The notes below the pieces were generated by a model that was not told the DNA's origin, searched no databases, and worked only from the letters and a program-made list of their open reading frames with translations. The position numbers and the translations under genes were made by a program. 64,000 nt of DNA from Nonlabens sp. YIK11 (lineage in GTDB: Bacteria > Bacteroidota > Bacteroidia > Flavobacteriales > Flavobacteriaceae), in NCBI RefSeq assembly GCF_001413925.1, contig NZ_LBMJ01000001.1, positions 2,644,001-2,708,000 of the forward strand. The letters run 5' to 3'. Shown here one piece after another: positions 1 through 8,848 of the stretch; within the stretch, counting starts at the first letter, position 1, and each line of letters begins with the position of its first letter.

Positions 1-2060
1 AATAGGAAACCGTAATTGATATTACCGTTCCTATCGGTGTATTTTAATGAGTAGTAGTAATGCGGTATGCCGTCCGTGGACTTCATCAGATACCTTAGCT
101 GTTCCTCGCTGAACCTATAAACGAACGTAGCCTCATATGGCTGGAATAACGGTTTTAATAGGTCGCTGTTTAGAATATCACCGCGCTCCAGTCTTGGGTC
201 GATCTCCACCGCTCCAACGTCCTTTAATTGTGTTTCCAGTTGACTGTTTCCTACGGCATTTACAAACAATGTCTTTCGGTCTGGGTATTGTGATAGGCAA
301 GTAAGACGGTTACTGTATCGATACAAGGTGTTTACTGGTGATAACCTCAAATTAAAGGCTGTTTCTGGGCTGTATATTCCAGTAGGTAGCACTTTAAAAT
401 CCTTATCCCAATTGCGGTTTATGTAACTGCTTGATTGCTGGTAGCAGTCTATGAAGAAATTATCCTTATCATAGGGTGTATCTTCGGTTGGGAAATCCTC
501 TCTAGGCTTTCTACGTGTGAGTTCTATTGCTAGATTGTCTGCTCTTATCTCGCTAACAAGATCCAGTTCACCATCCACGCTCTTGAAATTGTGCTTGAAG
601 TTGGAAATAGTATTGTGTTCATCCAATCCCTGCTGTTCTTCATATTCTCCAGCCTCTTTATAACCAATCGTTACCTTTTCGTTTAGGTCTGTTGGTATTT
701 CCTCAACGTCTCCTACATAACCCAAATCAATAAGGGATCTACGTCTAAAGAACTCATCAAACTCTCTAAATACGATCTTTTCAACGCCGCCCACGAGTTC
801 AATACCGTAATCTATGTTAAGTATCTTTTGGGATGATTCTATCAAGTTTTTCCAGCTTAACTCCATACTATCTGGAAAGCCTCTCAACTTCTTACCCGAT
901 GTAATGAGTAGATCTTTGAATGGTCCGTTAAGTAGTGTTTCCGATTGTACCACATTGCGCCCGAAAGTGATCAGGCTAAGTCTTTTTGCGGCATCCAGTA
1001 CGGTTAGTCCTTCGTAGGTAGTTGATGGATAGGCATTATCTTCTTCACTTTCTATTGATATATTGGTATGAGTAATACTAAATTCATTACTTGGTAGAGC
1101 CTGACCATTAACAAAGAATCTAAAACTGAAAAATACTATTTCATCTTCCTCAACTACTAAATTATAATCCGTGTCTAGGTCTAGGCTAAACTCATTTAGA
1201 CCGCTTGGCAATCCTGGATAATCAAATCGTTGTACCGTTGCCACTCTTTGAAATACGCTAGGGTTATCTGCATCAATGTATTTATAGACCAAAAACTGAA
1301 CTATAAAACTAGAGTTGGCACCATTTAAAACAGAAATATTAAAACTGTAATCTGCAACCGCTTTTATTTTTAGTTTGAGTTCCTTACGAGTAAAACTACG
1401 AGACATATACGCCTTACTTCCATCAATTGGTGGTGTATCACCGCCAGTATTGAAACCGTTGGACAAATTGAATACACCGTTTATATCAAAGTCTCCACTA
1501 TATACCTTGTTTAGGCTTGGGATGTAGTTTAATACTGCATTTGAAGATCCAACCTGAAAAGCGTTTACAGTCTCTTTATTCTCCAGCAATGAAGTAACGA
1601 GTAGCTGTCTGCCATTTAAAAACCCATTGCGGTAATTTAGAGGTGGCAATACCTTACCATCTATACTATCCAACCGTTCCAACTCATAGCTATCGTTAAA
1701 GGATGCCTTAAGGTCTAATTCTAAACCGCCTTTCTCTAGATTGACTTGATATGAGTTGAACTTCTTAACTCTTTTTGATAGGTCTATTTGTCCTGAATAC
1801 TCAATCTCGTATCTATCATGCTTGTTTAAGAAGTATTTCGTGCAAAGTATTACCGCATCAAAGCCTTCAATGCTTTCCGCTTGTCTTATGTATTCATAAC
1901 CATCACCATAGAAAGTCAGTTTTTCTGCAAAGTCAAATACAATACCTACCTTTTTGGATATTTTGCGCGTCTTATCATCCCAACCTACTGGATTGGTTTT
2001 TAATTCCAAGGCTGGCTGCGTTTTGCTTTGAAGTACGAACTTTACCCTTTTCTTATCCAT
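1..2060 (-). CDS. Phage tail/baseplate-type protein, C-terminus truncated by window edge
   Basis: The frame is open from an ATG at 2060 to position 1, giving 686 complete codons with no stop before the window edge. The start overlaps the last 19 bases of the tape measure gene. The protein begins MDKKRVKFVLQSKT and reads as a mixed beta-rich protein without signal peptide. A gene just downstream of the tape measure in a siphovirus usually encodes a distal tail or baseplate component, so that role is inferred from position only. I recognise no specific domain. Confidence 0.75.
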   Translation of the reverse strand, partial: MDKKRVKFVLQSKTQPALELKTNPVGWDDKTRKISKKVGIVFDFAEKLTFYGDGYEYIRQAESIEGFDAVILCTKYFLNKHDRYEIEYSGQIDLSKRVKKFNSYQVNLEKGGLELDLKASFNDSYELERLDSIDGKVLPPLNYRNGFLNGRQLLVTSLLENKETVNAFQVGSSNAVLNYIPSLNKVYSGDFDINGVFNLSNGFNTGGDTPPIDGSKAYMSRSFTRKELKLKIKAVADYSFNISVLNGANSSFIVQFLVYKYIDADNPSVFQRVATVQRFDYPGLPSGLNEFSLDLDTDYNLVVEEDEIVFFSFRFFVNGQALPSNEFSITHTNISIESEEDNAYPSTTYEGLTVLDAAKRLSLITFGRNVVQSETLLNGPFKDLLITSGKKLRGFPDSMELSWKNLIESSQKILNIDYGIELVGGVEKIVFREFDEFFRRRSLIDLGYVGDVEEIPTDLNEKVTIGYKEAGEYEEQQGLDEHNTISNFKHNFKSVDGELDLVSEIRADNLAIELTRRKPREDFPTEDTPYDKDNFFIDCYQQSSSYINRNWDKDFKVLPTGIYSPETAFNLRLSPVNTLYRYSNRLTCLSQYPDRKTLFVNAVGNSQLETQLKDVGAVEIDPRLERGDILNSDLLKPLFQPYEATFVYRFSEEQLRYLMKSTDGIPHYYYSLKYTDRNGNINYGFL

Positions 2061-5000
2061 CCAGTTTTTCTTTTGATGTAATCGTCAATACTTCCGTTTT
2101 GAACATTAATAGTTGGGTTGAGCCTTACGCTTTTAAATCCTGATTTTATCCCTTGTTTGATCTCGTTACGTATTCCAGCTGTGCTGATTTTGTTTGATTT
2201 ACTCGCTCCAGATAGCATAATACCGTTTTGGTTCAAAGTGCTTTTTAGATAGTCCATATCGCCTTGTCTTAAAGCATCATTAAAAGCCTGCTCACTAGGA
2301 TAGATAACATCATCCTTTGCAACGTGTCCTATGATGTTTCTACCTTTCAAACGCTCTACAGAACCATCCGCGCTAACACGTACTTCATCTCGGCCACCGT
2401 CATTTAATAATGCGATACCTTCGTAGTTATCGGATTTCTTTTTACCAGTCTTATAGCGTGGTATTGGAGTTGCTAATACCGTAGCGGCTTGGGCTGCTCC
2501 TAGTGCAATAATTGCAGGAATCAATAGAGGTGCTGCCAGTCCAGCTTGTGCCGTAACCTTAGATACTGCCAAAGCGGTATTAATAGCGATTTCAGCAAGT
2601 GCAACCGTCTTGTTAAATATGGCTTGCTTGCGTTGTTCCCCTCTTTTTTTCTTCTCTAGCTGTCTGTTCTTTGCCTCGCGTTCAGCTTCCAGTTGATCGC
2701 GCTGTTCCGTGCTTAGGCGCTCGTTATCTAATAGCCTAGCATAGTAGTCATTATTGCGCTGTATATCGTCCTCAATGCGCTGCTGTCTATTATCAAATAT
2801 GGCATTGGTAGTATTGATTAACTCCCTACCTATTTGTTCTGATAGATCCGCTATCTGCTCGTTTGCAGCCTTGAATTGATCCGCCATAGTTTGAGCGAAC
2901 GCACCAAAGCCGCCTTGACCACCACCGTCTAGGAATCGCTGGTAAGCCTCTTGCATTTCTTCAAATGATGTTTTGAATGTATTGGCTAATGACTGTAGAG
3001 CATCTTCTACCGGTACGTTGTCAATGATTTCTTCAAGGCCTTGTTCTTCCATCACGTCATTAACATCGACTACCATAGTCTTAAGACGTTCCAGCCTTTC
3101 ACGGTCTATCTCTACAAGTTCCTGCTCGTATTTCAAACGCGCCAACCTTTGACCGTCTAAACTGTCTTTATTGGCTTTTAGTTCCTCATCCAGTCTAAGT
3201 TGTGCCAATTCTATCTTAGCTTCCTCAAAGCGTTCTAGCGATGCAAGTCTTGAAATGTAGGTTAGTTCCTCATCTTGGAAAATAGCATCGTTAAGTTCTA
3301 TCTCCTGCTCAAGTAAGAACTCTTTAAGAGCCATACTATCCTTCATGCGCTTCGCTGCTAGATTGTTTGTTGAACCACCACCAGAACCGCCGCCAGTATC
3401 TCCATCTCCAGTATCTAAATCCGTATTTACTTCATCTGTCTTGTTTAGTATCTCATCATAAAACTCAACTTGACCGCGTAATGATGCGGCTTGTGATTCA
3501 ATCAAATACTTTTCTGCTTCGAGTTGTTTTTTTCTTTTCTCATAGGTACGGTCAGTCATTTTTGTGCTGTACCATGTGTTTTTGGAAAACTCCTCGTCAA
3601 GTTTCGCCAACTCTTGATTGATTACCGTTACACCTTTACTGCTATCTACTAAAAACTGATCTAATTCGCGCTTTCTTTTATCTCTTTGTTGTTTGGCAAA
3701 TTCCTCATCAGTTACCCTTTTGTTTAATCTACTATCAAATACTTTTTGGTTCTTAAGATCCTCATCCGTGTATTCGGTTTTGGTCTGCTGGTTTGTAAAT
3801 TCATCTTCAGCGCTTTGGCGACCTCTTTGATTTGAATTAAGGAGCCTATCATCTCGAGTCTCATTAAGTTTATCAAACATCTTTAACAACCTTGTTGCTC
3901 CTTCAATAGCTGTTTTAAAGAAATCAGAAACAGGACCCGTACCGTTATCAATATTTAATATCAATGCTTCCCATGTAGCATCCAATATTTTCAGCTTATT
4001 CTCTAAACTCTCTAATTGTTGGTCAGTTAAGTCTTTTAACGCTCCAGAATTATTGCGTATAGCCTCGGCATTAGTGTCAATTATATCGGTATTATTTGCA
4101 AGAACGACACCTAAACTAGCCGCTTGCGCGCCCATCAATTGATAAGCGACCTTTAGCGTTTGGATTTCCGTATCACCTCTCGCTGTACTGGCATTTATCT
4201 CATCTAATGCTTGGTTTAGAGTTTTTCCAGTCTTTGCCAGTTTTTGTTGAGCAGTACCCAATAATCTACCAGCACGTTCCGCTTTTACACCGTTATCTGA
4301 CAGAATACCTATCAAACTACCAGTATAGGCTAGATCCTTATTCAATACTCTGGAAATAGGCGCTAGGTACTGAAATGAATCGCGCATCCTTTGGAAGTCT
4401 AGCGATGTTGACGTTCTAATAGTGGCAATTACATCAGCATACTTAGCCGCCTCATCCGTGGATGCTCCAAAAGTATTTAGCATCTGCACCAGAAATTCAG
4501 CAGCCTCACCGCTTGTAGTTTCCAAACCTATTGCAAGGTCATTGACTGGCTTTAAAAGGTCTTTGATTTCTTCTTTGGTCTTACCCAACGTTACAAGGTT
4601 TTCCGCTAATTTCGCCACCTCGTTACTGGTCTTGATACTAGCACCAGACACCTTTATTATTTCGCGCTCTAGATCGCTTATATCCTTTCGAGTTACCCGC
4701 ATTACACCCGCAATATTTTGCATGGCGTTATCAAACTGCTTAACCCTTTGGAATGAATCGCGTACTGCGTTACTGAATAAGTATATACCACCTACAAAAC
4801 CAAAAGCACCTACTAGGTTTCTCAATGCACTAGCTGCACCTCTGAAAGCTGTCGGGTAGTTTGCTACTGATCTACCAAATTGACCAGCACTAGCATCAAT
4901 CTTTTTAAGTGATTGGTCAAGAGTAGTAACTTGCTTACGTAATCTAATAGCCTCTTTGGACATTATACCTTCTGCGGCTGCTACATCCTTGTATTCAGCT

Positions 5001-5383
5001 CTTAACTTGTTTAGGGTTGTGGAAAGTCTTTTGTAGGCTCCAGTTTCTTCATTGGCTAATATTGCAGCGCGTTTGTTCTCTAGGTTCTTTTGTCTTAACT
5101 GTTCTCTGGATGCCGCGTATTTTCTGGCAAGTTCTGTTTCTGCTAAGGATGTCTTTTCAATGGTGGTGTTTAAGGCCCTTTGCATCTTCTCCATTTCAGA
5201 TAACTGTTTTCTAGCTGCTGGTGCGCCACCACTTGGAGATAAAAAAGGTTTGTTTCTTAGTTTTTGTGAAGCCTCGTACATTTTTATAAATTCAGAAGTA
5301 AGACCTCTAACTTCCTCTTTTAGCCTAGTAAGCTGATCAAAAGCCTGCTTATCAATTACAGTATCTATGCTATTGTTGCTCAT
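2042..5383 (-). CDS. Phage tail tape measure protein
   Basis: 1113 aa, the longest phage gene here. It should set tail length and occupy the tail lumen. Charged coiled-coil stretches occupy roughly residues 10-150, a TP901-like region spans roughly 190-400 (GASIKTSNEVAKLAENL and similar), and another long Gln/Glu/Arg-rich helical region runs to about residue 950. A hydrophobic Ala-rich segment near 960-1000 (ALAVSKVTAQAGLAAPLLI) fits the membrane-active part typical of tape measures. It overlaps the upstream gene by 4 bases and the downstream gene by 19, so expression is coupled. Size, composition and position all agree. Confidence 0.92.
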   Translation of the reverse strand: MSNNSIDTVIDKQAFDQLTRLKEEVRGLTSEFIKMYEASQKLRNKPFLSPSGGAPAARKQLSEMEKMQRALNTTIEKTSLAETELARKYAASREQLRQKNLENKRAAILANEETGAYKRLSTTLNKLRAEYKDVAAAEGIMSKEAIRLRKQVTTLDQSLKKIDASAGQFGRSVANYPTAFRGAASALRNLVGAFGFVGGIYLFSNAVRDSFQRVKQFDNAMQNIAGVMRVTRKDISDLEREIIKVSGASIKTSNEVAKLAENLVTLGKTKEEIKDLLKPVNDLAIGLETTSGEAAEFLVQMLNTFGASTDEAAKYADVIATIRTSTSLDFQRMRDSFQYLAPISRVLNKDLAYTGSLIGILSDNGVKAERAGRLLGTAQQKLAKTGKTLNQALDEINASTARGDTEIQTLKVAYQLMGAQAASLGVVLANNTDIIDTNAEAIRNNSGALKDLTDQQLESLENKLKILDATWEALILNIDNGTGPVSDFFKTAIEGATRLLKMFDKLNETRDDRLLNSNQRGRQSAEDEFTNQQTKTEYTDEDLKNQKVFDSRLNKRVTDEEFAKQQRDKRKRELDQFLVDSSKGVTVINQELAKLDEEFSKNTWYSTKMTDRTYEKRKKQLEAEKYLIESQAASLRGQVEFYDEILNKTDEVNTDLDTGDGDTGGGSGGGSTNNLAAKRMKDSMALKEFLLEQEIELNDAIFQDEELTYISRLASLERFEEAKIELAQLRLDEELKANKDSLDGQRLARLKYEQELVEIDRERLERLKTMVVDVNDVMEEQGLEEIIDNVPVEDALQSLANTFKTSFEEMQEAYQRFLDGGGQGGFGAFAQTMADQFKAANEQIADLSEQIGRELINTTNAIFDNRQQRIEDDIQRNNDYYARLLDNERLSTEQRDQLEAEREAKNRQLEKKKRGEQRKQAIFNKTVALAEIAINTALAVSKVTAQAGLAAPLLIPAIIALGAAQAATVLATPIPRYKTGKKKSDNYEGIALLNDGGRDEVRVSADGSVERLKGRNIIGHVAKDDVIYPSEQAFNDALRQGDMDYLKSTLNQNGIMLSGASKSNKISTAGIRNEIKQGIKSGFKSVRLNPTINVQNGSIDDYIKRKTGWIRKG

Positions 5384-5982
5384 GCCGCTTTATTTTTAGA
5401 GTTTCTTTGTTCTGCTTCTTTTATCATTAAGGCAAACTCTTTTAAACTCGTTTCCTTTGCTATTAATTTGTAGTTGTATTCCAATACTCTACCTAATTGG
5501 TACAGTTGAGCAGTAAGATCAAATTCCTTTTTTTCTGTTGGTTCTGGTAAAATCGCTTTCAGTTCACTGGTCCTGAAATTTATATTTGTCTCCTTAGCCT
5601 TTAATTGACGGTTTATACGCTCAATTTCTTGCTTAACATCAGCTTTAGGATCAATGTTTATCTTATCCTTTTTAAGTAACTTTAGTAATTCTGATTTTTG
5701 ATCATCTTCTAAATCACTATTGAAATAAATGTTTAGCGCCTTTGTAACGTCATTGTATTGATTGATAACGGCTTGTAATTGCACTTTTTTACGCCATACA
5801 ACCGTATCACTACCTTTGCCTACAATAGATCGGTACTCATCCATTATCTTATCCCATGCAGCGCCTAACTGCTCGTCCGTACCATTTCCCAATACCTTTA
5901 GATCGCCAGTATTAACCACTTTCGCGAAAGCTGGTAACATCAGATCATCACAATTGTCGATTATATTGTCTTGTGTAGCCAT
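5380..5982 (-). CDS. Hypothetical phage tail gene upstream of tape measure
   Basis: 200 aa, mostly helical and charged, with no recognised domain. It lies between the major tail protein and the tape measure, where siphoviruses keep their tail assembly chaperones, so a chaperone role is possible but only positional. I see no slippery heptamer at its junction with the upstream gene; they overlap by 22 bases in an ordinary way. Residues 20-24 (AFAKV) are encoded by a copy of the genome-wide CTTTCGCGAAAG palindrome, the only copy inside the phage. Confidence 0.8.
   Translation of the reverse strand: MATQDNIIDNCDDLMLPAFAKVVNTGDLKVLGNGTDEQLGAAWDKIMDEYRSIVGKGSDTVVWRKKVQLQAVINQYNDVTKALNIYFNSDLEDDQKSELLKLLKKDKINIDPKADVKQEIERINRQLKAKETNINFRTSELKAILPEPTEKKEFDLTAQLYQLGRVLEYNYKLIAKETSLKEFALMIKEAEQRNSKNKAA
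5919..5930. repeat. CTTTCGCGAAAG palindrome, phage copy
   Basis: Perfect 12-bp palindrome inside a phage tail gene, encoding AFAK. It is the only copy found in about 31 kb of prophage, against seven perfect copies in the host half. Confidence 0.9.
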
Positions 5983-6413
5983 TCTAGGATTCTGGGTTTA
6001 AGTAATTCGTAGTTAAGTTCGTATTGGTTGTCCTTTGTTAGTCCTAATAGATCTTTTGCGTTCTTCTTTTGCAGGAATGGGTGATTGGGTTTGTTTGTGA
6101 AAAATCTTAGATTCCCATTATTGAATAGTATATCTATGCTTTTCCATAGTTCGCCAGTAGCGTATGTGTTAAATGGATCTCCAGCCCTCTTGGGATAGCC
6201 CTTACCGCTAATTCCCTGGCTTAGTTCCTCTGTAAGTGGTTTGTAAACCCCTAAATCCTTTCCCTCGTTGTCAACGCCCTCAAACATTTGGCGTTCTGTA
6301 TTGAGTTCAATTATCTTATCGGATAACCTCTCTATAATGCGCTCCACCTCACTAGGTAATTGCTCATGCGCCCTAGAAACTGACTCGTATAGATCGCGTA
6401 TTGTTGTTCCCAT
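5961..6413 (-). CDS. Hypothetical phage morphogenesis protein
   Basis: 150 aa. The N-terminal half is an amphipathic helix region (EQLPSEVERIIERLSDKI), followed by a segment with GKGYPKRAGDPFNTYATG and FFTNKPNHPFLQKKNAKDL. This resembles, loosely, head-tail joining or tail-terminator proteins of the gp10/virion morphogenesis type, which often carry a short 'tG.L..si' element like TGELWKSI here. The placement after the major tail gene rather than before it is unusual. It starts 2 bases left of a terminator hairpin, so it may need read-through or its own promoter. Confidence 0.75.
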   Translation of the reverse strand: MGTTIRDLYESVSRAHEQLPSEVERIIERLSDKIIELNTERQMFEGVDNEGKDLGVYKPLTEELSQGISGKGYPKRAGDPFNTYATGELWKSIDILFNNGNLRFFTNKPNHPFLQKKNAKDLLGLTKDNQYELNYELLKPRILEWLHKTI

Positions 6414-6414
6414 A

Positions 6415-6454
6415 ATTAAAAAAAGCCTTGCCCCGTTCTAGAGCAAGGCTTTTC
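6415..6454 (-). terminator. Intrinsic terminator after the major tail gene
   Basis: On the minus strand AAAAGCCTTGC pairs with GCAAGGCTTTT around an 11-base loop and is followed by a run of T. It sits directly downstream of the major tail gene and before the next tail genes. The stem is the same as that of the terminator at 31411-31436. Confidence 0.85.
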
Positions 6455-6474
6455 ATATTTAAACTGATCTTAGG

Positions 6475-7377
6475 TTATGCCGTTACCACAACTTTAGCCG
6501 TGTTCGACTTGAATAACTGGCCTTCAGTAGTCGTATAGACTCCATTAATTGAGGCTGTAATTGCTTGGTCAGCGCTCAATGCTGGAACGGTCAACGTTAG
6601 TGTTCCATCGTCTCCAACTACTGCGGCTGTTGGTACAACTCCAGTAAACGTAAAATCCTCTAAGGCAATTGATGGAACTGTTAGATTACCATCCCATTTG
6701 CTTACGAGTTTACCAGTGATAGATACCGCTCCATCTGCTGGTGCGTCAAGAGTGATCTCCATCTGGTTGATACCTTCCAATTCAAGTAATGAGAAGTCCA
6801 ATTGGCTTGCATCGATAACAGATAGACCTTGGTCCATCTCCACACGATTGATAAGCTGCATCATTATTCCAGTCTTATTGGTAGTTGCTCCAGATGCAAA
6901 AGCGATCTTGGAAGCCTTTAATCGACCTAGTGTAAAACCTTTTCTTACTCCTGATTTTGAAGTGTAGAAAATAGCGTTACCACCAGCATCAACCAACACG
7001 ACATCATAAGCGCCTTGACTGTTGAGACTTGCAAGTACATTGTTGAATAACAATCCATTCACAAATTGGAACATCAACTTGTAGAGTCCAGAAGTTGCAT
7101 CTACTTCTACACCAGAAGAAAATGTTTCTACTTGATCCTCTCCAGATTGATCCTCAAATGATACTGGATCTTTAAGTACAATCAACTTTCCAGCGACTTG
7201 TAAAGCCCTAAGACTATCCAATGTGATATCCTCTGGTAGTTGTGTACCTTTTTTAAGCAAGAGGATTGCACCGCCTGCCATGTCTTTAAAAATAAACTTG
7301 CAATGAGCAAGCCCCGCACCGAATACGCCACTAAGGCCGCATTTTAGCGTGTTTACTATGTTTGTTAAAAGTGCCAT
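6475..7377 (-). CDS. Phage major tail tube protein (probable)
   Basis: 300 aa, rich in beta-forming residues, Gly, Ala and Thr. The last ~85 residues (VPSIALEDFTFTGVVPTA to the end) look like an Ig-like beta-sandwich, a common C-terminal decoration on siphovirus tail tube proteins. It lies between the head-tail connector genes and the tape measure and is followed by its own strong terminator, as expected for the most abundant tail protein. Its ATG overlaps the stop of the 55-aa gene upstream. The function is inferred from position and composition. Confidence 0.75.
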   Translation of the reverse strand: MALLTNIVNTLKCGLSGVFGAGLAHCKFIFKDMAGGAILLLKKGTQLPEDITLDSLRALQVAGKLIVLKDPVSFEDQSGEDQVETFSSGVEVDATSGLYKLMFQFVNGLLFNNVLASLNSQGAYDVVLVDAGGNAIFYTSKSGVRKGFTLGRLKASKIAFASGATTNKTGIMMQLINRVEMDQGLSVIDASQLDFSLLELEGINQMEITLDAPADGAVSITGKLVSKWDGNLTVPSIALEDFTFTGVVPTAAVVGDDGTLTLTVPALSADQAITASINGVYTTTEGQLFKSNTAKVVVTA

Positions 7378-7544
7378 TATTTAATGATATTAACTGATTT
7401 GTAAAATTCAATAGCGCCTGGAAGCATCGGGATCTTGTCTCCTTTGGTGAAACCATATCCACTACGGATGATCTCTTGGAATTTTCCCTTTGGCTTTTGT
7501 GGCGCTGCTACCTCTTTGGTAGACTTTTTCTTTTTAGTTGCCAT
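7377..7544 (-). CDS. Small basic phage protein, 55 aa
   Basis: Starts MATKKKKSTKEVAAPQKPKG and ends KSVNIIK. The N-terminal third is very lysine-rich and probably disordered, followed by a short folded part with RSGYGFTKGDKIPMLPG. It overlaps the start of the major tail gene by one base (TAATG) and lies 3 bases from the preceding gene, so it is part of the structural operon. No family recognised. Confidence 0.75.
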   Translation of the reverse strand: MATKKKKSTKEVAAPQKPKGKFQEIIRSGYGFTKGDKIPMLPGAIEFYKSVNIIK

Positions 7545-7547
7545 ATC

Positions 7548-8033
7548 TTATGATTTGCAGTTGTTTAAATAAGTTGCATCGATGGTCAGCGTTAAGGCAT
7601 CCCATAAATGAACTACGTCGTTATCTCCACTTGTTTTGTAGTTGGGATAGTCGAATACATCAAAACCGGTATTATCAAACGTAGCGTTGCGGCTTTGGTT
7701 GATACCTTTTAAGAAGTTCTCCATTAGTGGGTAAAGGATTGTCTTAAATACCAGATCCATCCTCTGATCGTTCATCAAATCGATTTCTTCCTTTGTGTGG
7801 TTGACAGCGATTATAAATTCTGATCTTTGAGAGACACGTTTTACCGAATAGTTCTTATTGTTTGGCATGAGCCATATAAGAGGATAAGACTTATCCTGAT
7901 GTTCTTCTAGATATCTATTGAGTTCATCCTTGTTTCCCCATCCAAAGACTGGAAACTGTACCCTATTATCCCCTAGGTTGACCTCTGACAGACCATTAAC
8001 CACCTTTTCCAATATGTCCTCTATAACTATCAT
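7548..8033 (-). CDS. Hypothetical head-tail connector or tail completion protein
   Basis: 161 aa. The sequence starts MIVIEDILEKVVNGLSEV and contains YPLIWLMPNN and a long strand-rich core ending DATYLNNCKS. This arrangement (short helix, then beta strands with a conserved 'P.iwl.p') resembles tail completion proteins that precede the major tail protein in siphoviruses, but the match is by eye. It overlaps the previous gene by 4 bases. Confidence 0.75.
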   Translation of the reverse strand: MIVIEDILEKVVNGLSEVNLGDNRVQFPVFGWGNKDELNRYLEEHQDKSYPLIWLMPNNKNYSVKRVSQRSEFIIAVNHTKEEIDLMNDQRMDLVFKTILYPLMENFLKGINQSRNATFDNTGFDVFDYPNYKTSGDNDVVHLWDALTLTIDATYLNNCKS

Positions 8034-8689
8034 AACCCAAAGGAATTAACGCGCTCATAGCATTTGTTTACCAGATTGCTATAAGTGCCTGGATTAAGTG
8101 TCTCGTAGTCCTCAATAAACTTTAATAGTGGAACAATACCGCCTTTAATATCTGAATTGTAGTAATCTAAAAGAGTTCCGCTCCTATACTCTCTAACTAT
8201 TGGATAGTGTTGATTGTAGTTATTGGATTGGTATTTAGATACAAATTCATTCCAGCGATCTTGGTATAATGGACCGCTGTCTACTCTTTCCGATCCCTTG
8301 TTTTGAAGTTTAGATACACCGCCTACCTGATAGGAGTATAGATCATCTTCTAAATACTTGGAAAACACGTAGTAGACAAGACAAGAATTTGCATCCTTAA
8401 GTCCATCCCATACAAAACTATTGCCGTCTATCTCATAGGTCTTACCATTGACTAGATCTTTAATCCAGTCGGGTGCGTCAGTATCTAACACACCCTCTGG
8501 ACTATAACGATCTTCAATGGCTTGCCACAAAGTAGGATTTAAAGCATTGATAAGTAATACACGCTCATGTACCTTAATAGCCTTATCCAAATCACTAACC
8601 GTGTCAGTCTCGTTTCTATTTCTAGATACAATCTGACCATTGGGAATGTGAAGCGATCCACTATTAAAATATGTAGCGTTTATTATCAT
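8030..8689 (-). CDS. Hypothetical head-tail connector protein
   Basis: 219 aa from the ATG at 8689, which directly follows the stop of the 48-aa gene upstream; a longer frame to 8737 would overlap that gene and is less likely. The product is mostly helical with several Trp and Tyr residues (LWQAIEDRYS, APDWIKDLVNG). Position after the major capsid gene suggests a connector or adaptor role. No domain recognised. Confidence 0.75.
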   Translation of the reverse strand: MIINATYFNSGSLHIPNGQIVSRNRNETDTVSDLDKAIKVHERVLLINALNPTLWQAIEDRYSPEGVLDTDAPDWIKDLVNGKTYEIDGNSFVWDGLKDANSCLVYYVFSKYLEDDLYSYQVGGVSKLQNKGSERVDSGPLYQDRWNEFVSKYQSNNYNQHYPIVREYRSGTLLDYYNSDIKGGIVPLLKFIEDYETLNPGTYSNLVNKCYERVNSFGL

Positions 8690-8690
8690 T

Positions 8691-8837
8691 TTACTTCTTT
8701 TTAGCTTTAGGTTTCTTCTCCTTATAAACTTCTGCAACTCCCTTTCTAATCAGGTTTGCAGCTAGCATACTGTTATCAATAACAGCATCTTCACCTTTCT
8801 TATAAACAGAATAATCCTTTTTAAAAGTTAGTTTCAT
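8691..8837 (-). CDS. Small lysine-rich phage protein, 48 aa
   Basis: Reads MKLTFKKDYSVYKKGEDAVI and ends with a basic tail KEKKPKAKKK. It starts 11 bases after the capsid gene's stop and its stop is one base before the next ATG. Small genes here in HK97-like clusters sometimes encode head accessory proteins, but nothing specific can be said. Confidence 0.75.
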   Translation of the reverse strand: MKLTFKKDYSVYKKGEDAVIDNSMLAANLIRKGVAEVYKEKKPKAKKK

Positions 8838-8848
8838 GGTTTATTGGA

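Noticed and set aside
5380..6413. Programmed frameshift joining two tail genes as in G/GT chaperones
   Set aside because: The genes overlap by 22 bases with normal start and stop codons, and no slippery heptamer is seen in the overlap.
8690..8737. Upstream start of the connector gene
   Set aside because: It overlaps the 48-aa gene in another frame; ATG at 8689 lies just after that gene's stop.
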